DNA of 64,000 bases from Jaminaea rosea. Taxonomy: Eukaryota; Basidiomycota; Exobasidiomycetes; Microstromatales. The notes under the pieces were generated by a model. That model worked only from the letters and a program-made list of their open reading frames with translations, made no database searches and was not told the DNA's origin. Positions within the stretch are counted from its first letter, which is position 1, and each line of letters begins with the position of its first letter. The DNA is taken from assembly GCF_003144245.1 (NCBI RefSeq), contig NW_020289993.1:1-64000 (forward strand), in the 5' to 3' direction. A program made the position numbers and the translations under genes. Below, one piece after another: positions 19,402 to 29,252 of this stretch.

Positions 19402-19732
19402 TTGCTCGCGAATGGTTGCTGTGGTGGTTAGGAGAATTAAGATCGCCGTCGTGCGTGTGTGTGGCCGTGCGTGCGTTTCAGTGCACGCGATGTCGACTCG
19501 CCGCCCCGCCTGCCTGCACACACGCACGCTTGTCTCTGTCCGCCTTTGTCTCGCCCCGCCCGGCCGCGCCACGCCGCGCCACGCCAACCAACTCTCGACT
19601 CCACTCTGCGCCTAGACAGGAGAGAGTGTGTCGATTCGCTCACCGACCCGCGATCCGCGGCACTCGCACCACTTGTTCCTGTTCCTGTTCGTTCCACCTC
19701 CTCTGGCCCCTCCTCAACCGCCCGCCGTCACC
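19402..19732. promoter_or_regulatory. Divergent promoter, transporter and ARK kinase
   Basis: The 331 bases between the two start codons must hold both promoters. The sequence is C/T-rich with CACACACGC-like runs. No specific site is recognised. Confidence 0.4.
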
Positions 19733-22700
19733 ATGTCATCACGGCAGGCCGGTCCCCCTCTCCATCCTCCGTCGTCAGGCCCACCAGGCTCCCTCCCGCC
19801 CGGAACGCTGGTCCAAGTGGGCCCCTACACCGTATCCGTCAAACGGTACCTTTCGCAGGGTGGCTTCGCAACAGTCTACCTTGTCAACTCGGATCGACCA
19901 CTCCCCATCCCTACGCTGCACGGTACGTCTCGCAACGAGACGCTTCACGTCTTGAAGCGCATCGTCGTGCCGGACAAGGAAGCTCTCGCTGATGTTCGCA
20001 GAGAGGTCGATGTGCATGTGAGTTAGGCGTGTGAGAGAGGGAGGGCTGCATATAGCCAGGCAGAGAGGAGAAAGCTCATCACCCTCAAACGGCGCACACA
20101 CACAGAAACTCCTCCGATCAGACGCAGCCGTTGTCCACTTTCTCGAAGCATCAGCCCTCTGCCTACCCCCACCCCAGACGGGCTATGACGTCTACATTCT
20201 CATGGAGTACTGCTCCGGCGGGGGGCTCCTCGACCTCCTCAACACGCGCTTGCGCAACCGGCTCAGCGAGAACGAAGTCTTGCACATATTCCTCGACGTC
20301 TGCAAAGGCCTCGCAGCGATGCATCATCTCGACCCGCCCGTCGCTCACCGAGACCTCAAGATAGAGAATATACTCATCGTAGCCCCTACCACCCCGGGGG
20401 GCAAGCCCACCTACAAGTTGTGCGATTTTGGAAGCGCAAAGCCCATCCTCTCACGCCGCGCACCGCGCTCCATCGAAGAGCTCAAGCGACTCGAGGCCGA
20501 CCTGAACAAGAGCACCACACTGCCGTATCGCCCGCCAGAGATGGTCGATGTCTATCAACGCCGCGTGATAGATGAAAAGGCCGACATATGGGCAATGGGC
20601 GTACTCCTCTACAAGCTCTGCTACTACACGACGCCATTCGAGGAGAATGGTGGTGGGCCACTCGCCATCCTCAACGTGAAATACCGTTTCCCTTCCAATC
20701 CGCCTTACTCGGATCGGATCAAAGGATTGATCGCTTCGCTCCTCGTCGACCCGGCGGCCAGGAGACCCAGCATTGATCAGCTGATCATCAAGGTTCATGC
20801 GCTATTGGGCACCAAACCACCCGCAAGTGCGATGCACTATGCCCAGCAGGCCGCAAAGGGGCAGCAGGTCCAGCCTCTGCCCACTCAAACTGCGGCGCCC
20901 TCTTCAGCGCGAGCGCTCGATGATGAGGTGTTGGTCAAAATCGCGTCAAGTCGTCGCGCCGAGACTGCGCCTTTCGGCAGCAGCGAATCATCGAACCGCA
21001 GTCGCCCTGCATCCATGGCTGTCCGCTCCTCGACTCGTCAGCGCCCAGACCTCATCTCCTTTGAGGCCCCCAAGTCCAACGCCACGAGCAAGGCAGACGA
21101 GACGGAGCGTCTAATGAAGTTGGAAGGGATAGAGCGCATGCGACGTGGCAGGCCGGGGCAGGATAATAAGGCCAAGCCGACGCCAACGCCGGCGCCAGTG
21201 CCTAGCAGCCCGCTCGCTAAGCTACAAGCACCGCCTCAGCCACGATCCGGTACCACGTCGCCGCAGCCGCCATCTGCATTCCCTTCACCACCTCCTCCTT
21301 CATCGTCGACTACGCAGCAGCAAGGCCAAGCTCCCGGCTCCGGCTCCCGGTTCGGCTTCGGCGACTCCTTCTCCCCTCCACCGGCTCCTCCCGCTTCTTC
21401 TTCTCCTCCTTCTGAAGCAGACCAGGCAGCAGTAGCCGCAGCATCGGGCAACATGAGCCCACCTCCCGCCTCCGCGACAAGGCAAGGCCCTGTGGCCGTG
21501 CCGCATCCCAAGACGGGGACGCTCGTTGCAGTAGGAGCGGTGGAGTCAGAGCCACCAGTAGAGAAGGCGGACACGTCTGCAGAGGGACGTTACCCGAGCC
21601 TAGAAGAGTTGGATCGTAGATTTCCCGAGAAGAAAGATGTCATGGCAGCAAAGGAGAGCAGCGCGAGCGAGTCTCGCCCCTCGTCTTCTTCTGCTGCTAT
21701 TGGTGGGCCGACGGGGGTGGTGGCATCGATGGCTAGCAGGTATTGTGGTGGCCCTTCATCGACTAGCAGTGGGCCCACCTCTACTTCCAAGGAGAACGGG
21801 CCACTGTCCCCCTCGACCTCGTCCTCTTCTCGCCCTACTCCAACCCTCCCCCCTCGCAAACCTGCCGGCTGGGTCTCGATCAATAGCACGGCAAGCAGCC
21901 GAGCGTCGACGATCGATTCGGGGGGCAGAGAAGACGCAGCGACAGCACCGCGAGCGGGACCGGGAGCTGCACAGCGCTTCGGGTCTATCAAGAGCAAGCC
22001 GGTGCCCTCCCCTCCCTCAGCACAACGCAAGCCTTCCTTGCCTGCGCCGGGGGCCGCGGCGGGGATGGGAAATGGCAGCGCAGCGCGGGCTGGCGGCGGC
22101 GCTGAAAGTGGAAAGAATGCTGGTGGGATGAATGGCCAAGACGAGGGGGAGCAGGAAGACGAGGAGGAAGAAGACGAAGGACCGGAAGACGCCGTAGCGA
22201 GTGGAAGCGTGCGTCGACGCTGGGCTGAGTACTCGCGCGGCGATGGGGACGAGATGGGGAGGAGAGGAGGAGCAGCAAAGCCGTCAGAGCCAGGGTCCTC
22301 TTCTTCCGCCACGACGAAGCCGGCAGCCTCGCAAGAGGGCAAGATCGGTAAAATTGTCGCTCCCAGCTGGTTGGAGGAGTCTCGTCCACCCCACGCCCGT
22401 GCTGAGACGGCCAATTCAGCAGCAACGCCGCTGGATGACGCCAACAAAGCAGACGTACCAACGAAGCCTCTCATCGACTTTTCATCGTCCTCTCAACCCG
22501 CGTCCTCGAGCTCGCCGGACGCTCCCGCGCCAGCGCCGGCGCAGGAGAGTGCCTCGTCCATCTCGACGTCGGCCGCACAACGAGCCCCTGCCTGGGCGTG
22601 GGACGGAGAGGACGAGGATGAAGTGCGCGACTTCAAGCTGGCGGTACCGCTTGGATCGCCGAGTAAGGAGGCCGTGGGAGGGAGGGAGAGTGGGGCGAGG

Positions 22701-23870
22701 AGTCCCATGGCAGTCTTGTCGCCAAGGGTAACCGCAGAGGGTGGTAGGGGCAACGGCGAAGAGGGGCAGGAGAAGCCCGTGGGGCAAACAGAAACAGCCT
22801 CCCTTCCCAAGCTCGAGCCCATAGCGCGGCTTTCTCCCTCTCCAGGACCAGCACTAGGAGCCACGCCCCAATCGCTCTCCCCCGGTCCCGCCCCATCACC
22901 CGCCAATCTGCTTCCCTCTCGCGCCCAACCCCTCCGCGACTACAGGGAGGCGGGCACCTCTCCTCTCCCTCCTATGTCGGACGAGAGCGTTCCAACGATG
23001 CCGACGCCACGAGTCGCCTCTCCTTCCACTGATGCAAACGCCGATGCCCATCTCACCGCCGCTTTAGAAGAAAATGCGAACGCGAATACCCACCTGGTGG
23101 GAGGACACCCGGCCTACGCCAAGGGCACGGCGAGCAATATGGCCAGTCGGTGGGAGAGGATGGGTGGGGCGATTCAACATCAACAGTCGCAGCCCAAGGC
23201 GCAGAGGAGTGGTACGGCGCTGCGTAATGGGTATGGTTCAGCGGGGACAGGGGGTCAGACGGGAGCGAGAAGTGGGACAGGGACAGGCTTGCAAGCGCCC
23301 ATCGCTTTGCCCGGACTGGCGAAGGGGAACAAGCCTGCATGGGGAGCGCGTGACGGGACGGATGACAACGATGGCGAGAAGCTCGAGCCTGCATTGTCAG
23401 CCTCGCCAGCACAAGCGCTGCCCCCTGCTCCGCTCAAACCATGGGAGCGTGAAGCCCTCGAGCGTGAAGCCGCTCTTGCCCGATTCGTCTCTGCTGGTCG
23501 ATCCGACTCTCCCTCACCACCACCTCTCCAGCCCAGTGTCGCCTCTCCACCCTCAAGGCTGCGCCACGCCGACGACGTCATCAAATCCGTCTCCAGCTCC
23601 TCCTCGCCCACACCTACACCTACCCCAGGCGGAGGCGCAGGAGCGGAGCAGAGCCCCGAGCAGACGGCCGCTGCACGCTATCGTAGTGTCGCGAGCCTCA
23701 TCGATCGATGGCAGGCCAATGCGGGAGGAGCGGATGGCGAGCAGAAGACTCAACATCATCAGAGAGGCAGGGAAAAGGGGTGGGGAGAGATCGGTAGTCG
23801 TGCGGCGGGTACGGCGGCGGCGGCGGCGGGGGGCGCGGCTGCTCAACGACTACCGGGACGGGATGTTTGA
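19733..23870 (+). CDS. ARK1: Ark1/Prk1/Akl1-family actin-patch kinase
   Basis: Exons 19733-20017 and 20106-23870 (intron 88 bases) encode 1349 residues. The kinase domain (about 25-335) shows YLSQGGFATVYLV, VLKRI, YILMEYCSGGGLLDLLN, HRDLKIENILI, LCDFGSAKP and TLPYRPPEMVD, the NAK/Ark pattern. These kinases phosphorylate endocytic coat and actin regulators (Pan1, Sla1, epsins) to end each endocytic event. The 1000-residue tail is disordered, Pro/Ser/Ala rich, and includes DLISFEAPKS at about 410-419, which fits a clathrin-box motif, a second LIDFSSS, and a late conserved-looking YRSVASLIDRWQAN. Kinase and tail are in one frame with no further intron visible. Confidence 0.9.
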
Positions 23871-24100
23871 ACGTGACGTTGAGATGAGGAAATGCATGCA
23901 CGACCCGCCAATCTATCCAATCCTTCTGTGTCCTTCAAATTCCCATCCATCCGGCATTGGGCCATGTTTCCCCTCGCCTTTTTGCGAGTCGCGGCGTCGC
24001 GGCTACGTCATCCTGTCAGATTCTTGTAAAGTACGTCATCGTATTGACACTCTCCCCTCGATACCTCCATGCCGGCACACCACCTACTCTTGACTCCCAT

Positions 24101-24937
24101 CTAGTGTCCCCCCTTCTTGACCTTGATCGTGTCCCAAGCGGATCGCTCCGCCTCCTCGTCGCTGATCTCCTTGATGTAGGGCGTGAGGTAGCGGATGTCC
24201 TGTCGAGGCGAGGCGAGGCGAGGCGAGAGGGTGAAGCGCAAGAGTCAGCAGGGAGGGGGAAACGAGGGCTTGGGTGGATGGCGCGCCGACTCACCTCCTC
24301 CTTGGTGACCCACTTGTCCTTGGGCAGGTCGCGATGCAGGATCGACTGCTGGACCGCTTGGCGCAAGCGGAAGGCACGGTCGTATGACTCGCGCTCGCCC
24401 ATACGGGAGATTGCCTGGTGCGAGGACGAAGGGGGAAGGGTCAGCGATCCGCCCGCGGTGACAGAGAGAGGAGTAGGTCGAAGTTGCCCTGCTGAGGGAA
24501 CCGTCTGTCCCAAGCAGCGATCCTTTCCAGACGCAAGTCTCCACGACTTCGCAAGCCATGCCGTCATGACTTCCCGCCGGCTCGCGCTGCTGGTCGTAGC
24601 CGCCAGGCGTAGCATATAGTCACTTGCCGGCCTCTCGCTCGACTCACACCCGACCCTCTCCGTATCATTACCACCTCTCCAGCCCTTGCCATCATGACTG
24701 CCCCCTCCCGCATGATTCCACGCTCAACGTCCCCTCCACGCCCATGCACACGCGCACGCAACTCACCTTCTGCACAGTCTTGTTCTCCTCGATGATCAAA
24801 TCATCGTACTTCAACCCCAACTGCCTGTAACCCGCCGCCCTAGCGTACGCATTCGCCACTGGGCGGATGAAGCGCATGAGGACGGGAGACTGCGAGATGT
24901 ACCTCGCAAGAGAGAGGCCGTCCGTTCCGAGAACCAT
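24101..24937 (-). CDS. QCR7: Cytochrome bc1 complex subunit 7
   Basis: Three exons (24937-24767, 24414-24295, 24199-24101) encode 129 residues, the normal length. Conserved segments are GLKYDDLIIEENKTVQKA, RAFRLRQAVQQSILHRDLP and TPYIKEISDEEAER. Qcr7 is the small matrix-side subunit that contacts cytochrome b of respiratory complex III. The first intron is 352 bases, four times longer than most in this window; the second (95 bases) contains a GGCGA pentamer run at 24205-24228. The gene diverges from the 3-hydroxyisobutyryl-CoA hydrolase gene. Confidence 0.95.
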
Positions 24938-25323
24938 GGTGGTTGTGTGTTTGCTGTTGTGGTGTGTGATGTGCGGGGGAAGATGAGGTACGGTGATGAC
25001 GGGAGGAGAAGTCGCAGTTGAGTGTTGCAGCTCGCGCCGACTGACGGCAACGTTGAGCCGATTGGCAATCGAGTCGTCGAGTCGAGTTCAGGGCGGGTCG
25101 AGAGTAACTTACGCCGCCACGCGGGCATCCAACGGGGCGAATCGGCGACGAGACGAGACGAGGCGAGGCGAGAGGAGAGGAGCCTCGGCCGAAGAACCCA
25201 GCGCCACGCGAGCATCATGGGCCGGCCCACCGGGCTTCCCCACAATTGACGCTCGCACGGACTCGACTCGGCGCCTTAAGTTGCAACGTTTACCAACGCA
25301 CAAACTACAATTCAGCCAGGGCA
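24938..25323. promoter_or_regulatory. Divergent promoter, QCR7 and HIBCH
   Basis: The 386 bases between the start codons of two mitochondrial-protein genes include a GACGA/GGCGA pentamer stretch near 25147-25175. Co-expression is an inference from orientation. Confidence 0.4.
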
Positions 25324-27387
25324 ATGAGGGCCACCAGCTTGCGAGCCACACAACGCACTCTACTAGCTCCATCGCTACCCCTGCGCTTCCGCCCTAGTAT
25401 CAAAGCCGCGCCCTGTACCGCCGCAAGTCACACTTCGTGTCGCACCGCAATGCCTCCCTTATCCGGCCCTGCGCGTCGATCAGCACAGCTTGCTTCTCAT
25501 TTGGCACCACCACCGCCGCAACGCCGCAGCATGTCATCGGCCACTTCCAATAGCCCTGCTCCGGGTCTGCCGCAGCCCCATACTGGGGGAGGAGCGGGAG
25601 GAGATGAGCCAAAAGTGCGTGCGGGAAGCATATATGCCTGATCAATCCCTCTGCTGACCATCTCTCACGCACGCGCACTCGCACCCGCACCCGCACCCGC
25701 AGGTTCTGATAGGACAGCAGGGCGCCATCTACGAGATTGTCCTGAACCGGGAAAAGGCAATCAATGCGCTGGATAGCGAAATGATACGAGGAATAGCCGG
25801 CGCCCTCGATGAGGCCTCTCATGCCCGGAACTACTCGCTCATCCTATTACGTCCCACGCCCACTGCTCGCGGCCTCTGCTCTGGCGGCGATGTGCTCAAA
25901 GTGGTCAACATGGCCAATGCGAGCGATGCGAAAGAGAGGGAGGGGGCTCTGAGCTTCTTTAAAGAGGAATTTGAGGTCGACTGGCGAATCGCTAAGCTTT
26001 GCGAAGAGGTTACGACGGCGGGTGGGGGAAGTGAAGGAGAGGCTAGGCCGTTTGTTGCTTACATGGATGGGATCACCATGGGGGGCGGAGTTGGTTTGAG
26101 CGTTCATGCACCTTTCAGGGTGGCGACTGAGCGCACTATGTTCGCTATGCCGGAGACGGGTGCGTACGGCGCCTTTCGCACTGGCAGTGGATCTGATTCG
26201 CACTGGCAGTGGATCTGGCTGACCTGCTTCTCCCTCCACGCCGCACGCCAGGCATCGGCTACTTCCCCGACGTGGGCGTCACGCGCGTCCTCTCTCGCCT
26301 GGACGGAGCCATCGGTACCTACCTCGGTCTGACAGGCGACCGCATCACGGGAGAGGAAGCCTACCTCGTCGGCCTCGCAACGCATTACGTCCCCTCCTCC
26401 TCCCTACCTGGCCTCACCGAAGCACTCGCTGCCCTGGGCCCCGGCGCGACGGGCAGACAAGTCGCCTCGACGATCGACGATTTCACCGTCGACCCATTCG
26501 AAAATAATGCCAAGCCGGACCTCGCAGACAAGACTGCCTTCCTCGGTCAGCTCAGGGGCGTGGTAGACTACGTGTTCGGTCAGACGCGAGTGGAGGACAT
26601 ATTCGCCTCGCTCGAAGAGCTGTCCAACCCCACCTCACAAGCCTCCACCGAGCTCCAAGAGCACTACAACATCCCGCATTCTCCCACCATCATCTCCTGG
26701 GCACAAAAGACTCTCACCACCCTCCACAGCAAATCCCCGCGCTCCCTGAAAGTCTCCTACCAAGCCATTCGCCACGAAGCCCGCAACCTCAGCATAGACG
26801 AGTCCTTCCGCTTCGACATGCGCCTCGCCACAGCCTTCTGCGACCTCTCCCTTGGCCGAGATTTCTACGAAGGGGTACACCACGTTCTCACAAAGGACCC
26901 AGCGACCAAGAAGCGAAGAGAAGGACGCGCACCTTGGTCTCCCGGAAGTGTAGGGGAAGTAAACGACGCAGAGCTTGGCGAGAAGTTCTTTGGACCCTTG
27001 AGTAAAGCAGGACTGGCGCTCAGCCCGCCAGAGATGACTGCTATTCCGCGCGCCCCGACGGATAGGAAAACGCAGGCTGCCCAAGCTGAAATGCTCCGCG
27101 GTATCGGTCCCCTTGGTTGGGAGCCGGCGTTCAATGCCTTCCATCCCCTGCCGAGCGAGGCTGAGCTCGAGGCCCTGTTGCACGGGTCGCACCCTGCTGC
27201 GGGCAGCTTCCAGATCGACTTGGGCGAGAAGGAGGAGGCGGTCAAGGAGATCGTGGGGACGTTGCAGGGCTGGCGTAGTGGGAGGTATGGTGGTGGTGCT
27301 GGGGGAGGAGGAGGGACAGGGGAGGCGGCTTGGGGGATGGAGCGCAAGGTGAGGGATTGGGTTGAGAGGAGGGGTGCGAGGAAGTGA
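25324..27387 (+). CDS. EHD3: 3-hydroxyisobutyryl-CoA hydrolase, mitochondrial (Ehd3/mS47-like)
   Basis: Exons 25324-25614, 25703-26159 and 26252-27387 (introns 88 and 92 bases) encode 627 residues. A long Arg/Ser-rich N terminus (MRATSLRATQRTLLAPSLPLRF) looks like a mitochondrial presequence. The crotonase fold shows CSGGDVLKVV, the oxyanion loop YMDGITMGGGVGLSVHAPFRVATE and GIGYFPDVG. The enzyme hydrolyses 3-hydroxyisobutyryl-CoA in valine breakdown; yeast Ehd3 is also mitoribosomal protein mS47. It is longer than yeast Ehd3 (about 500 residues), partly from a C-terminal extension with a Gly run. Intron 2 holds two 20-base copies (26176-26195, 26198-26217). Confidence 0.93.
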
Positions 27388-28058
27388 GGAGCAAAGCAAA
27401 CGAAGTGACGCGGTGAGAGTTAAGGCCGGTTCGGCATGAGGAGGAGGAATAGAACTATCCGCGCAAGAATCGCATCGTAGTACAAGTGACACGTGGCGCC
27501 GGTACCTCTTTTCGTGGCCGAACAGCAACGCTCAGTGAAGGAGTGATGCTGCTGATGCTATTGCTGATTCCAAATATTGCCAACGACCCAAACGCAGCTA
27601 CGGCTATGCCTCTTTCGTCCCTTCACCCTCTCTCGATCTTGCCGCCTATGGCACGCCGCACGTTGCACCTCGTGCGCTGCGCTTCTACTGATGCTGTGCG
27701 CAGACTCGCCGTCACCCACTTGCCTTTGTCGTCGCGACGCCTTTAGCTCGTGCCCTCTGCGCTGCGTGGGCGCAAGCACGCAAAGCAGCAACACACACGA
27801 CGATGAGGTCAAACTCAGGCGCTGAAGGAGGGGATCAAATACAAGCAAGTGCCGAGTCAGGACCGTATACAAATAGGCACCCCTCAGCCCCTTGAAATCC
27901 CTTCACCTCTTCACCACTTCGATCACCACCGCCTCTTCCAAGCAACACTGTACTGGCTACAAGTGTGCTTGTCCCTTCACTCCAACAAACACGACGCAGG
28001 CTCGTCGTCGTCGTCGTCCCATCTCCCCACCCGATCACCCCTTACCAACCCTCGCAGC
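27388..28058. other. Intergenic, no gene seen
   Basis: About 670 bases between tandem plus-strand genes. Short frames only; it should contain the promoter of the four-TM gene. A CGTCGTCGTC-type repeat lies at about 28000-28018. Confidence 0.4.
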
Positions 28059-29159
28059 ATGTCCTCCTATCCCAGCAAATCCCCCCACTCCTCCTCCTCC
28101 TTCTCCTCCTCCTCCTCCGCGACCTGCCTTCTCATCATCCCCCCCCGCACAGGTCTTCTCCTCCTCACCCCCCTCACCTGCCTCCTCTCCAGCCTCGCCT
28201 CCTCCCTCCTCATCCTCACCACAACCCGCCCACGCAGTGCAGCTTTGCTCCTCTCCTCCTCCTCCCCAGGGCTACGCGCCGCCCTAGGTGGTCTACTCGC
28301 GGCACATATCACCGTAGCCTCTTGTTCGGTTCTTGGGTTCGCTGGAGCCTTGACGAGAAAGGGGGTGCTGGTGAAGGTGTACGCGACGGTGTTGCATGTT
28401 CATTGGGTTGTGGGACTTGCTATTGGTTTGGGGTTCGGACTGAGATCCCTCCTCTCTCATCCGGAGCAACGTGTCGCTCGTTGTGTGACGCGACAGATTG
28501 GTCTTCTCCGGAGCCAGGACCAAGAGGGACACCCCAACATGAGTGGAACCGCGTCAGCCTCGCTGGACGACGGCATGCTGCGCGGCCTAGTCCACAAGGA
28601 ATGTCACGGGAGCTTCAAGCTCTTCATCACCCTCTTCCTAGGCACCGTCGTCCTGTATCACATCGTGGCGCTCTACTTCCTCTTCGTAGCACATCGCGGT
28701 GCTGCTGAGCTGCGGCGCGCGGAGCTGGCCGGGGAGCGGAACCATGATAACATTGGGGATTATGGAGAGGAACCACACGCGTACCTGGATGAGGAGGCAA
28801 AGAGTCCACAAGTGAGGGTAATTGGAAGCGTCGGCCCGCCCGTTAATAGGCGAGGGGAGCTCGACCTAGAAGGGAGGAATGCGACGACCCTTCCTGCCAT
28901 TACCCGACGGGATGGGACTCCCCCTCCTACATGGTCGAGCGTGGCCGGTGCGCCCTCTCTCGGTCCCTCAGCCAAGCAGCCTCTACCGTATCAGCAAGGT
29001 CGCTCTCTCGCGTCTATGCGTGTCCCCGAACCCGCGCCTGGCTGGCAAGGCGGTGAAGCCGCGAGTGGTAGTAGCGAGGGGAGCGACTGGACGCACGTCG
29101 GTCTCCACTCGGCGAGCACGCCGCGCGTGGCGTACAAGAGCCAGTACCCCTGGCGATAG
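28059..29159 (+). CDS. Unrecognised four-TM membrane protein with long cytosolic tail
   Basis: A single exon, 366 residues, from ATG 28059. Four hydrophobic segments are clear: residues about 23-55 (LLIIPPRTGLLLLTPLTCLL), 70-98, 103-125 and 178-205 (LFITLFLGTVVLYHIVALYF). The polar tail of about 160 residues has several charged and Pro/Gly stretches and no recognised domain. The layout resembles fungal tetraspan or Marvel-like proteins, but no motif proves that. It converges with DUS3, with 93 bases between stop codons. Confidence 0.65.
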   Translation: MSSYPSKSPHSSSSFSSSSSATCLLIIPPRTGLLLLTPLTCLLSSLASSLLILTTTRPRSAALLLSSSSPGLRAALGGLLAAHITVASCSVLGFAGALTRKGVLVKVYATVLHVHWVVGLAIGLGFGLRSLLSHPEQRVARCVTRQIGLLRSQDQEGHPNMSGTASASLDDGMLRGLVHKECHGSFKLFITLFLGTVVLYHIVALYFLFVAHRGAAELRRAELAGERNHDNIGDYGEEPHAYLDEEAKSPQVRVIGSVGPPVNRRGELDLEGRNATTLPAITRRDGTPPPTWSSVAGAPSLGPSAKQPLPYQQGRSLASMRVPEPAPGWQGGEAASGSSEGSDWTHVGLHSASTPRVAYKSQYPWR

Positions 29160-29252
29160 GCTGGGGTGCTCCGCGTGTCTCTTCTCTCTCTCTCGCTGGC
29201 TCGCTCGCCACTGTACCAAATCAAATTTCCATTCCCTTTACGCCCTTCGCAT

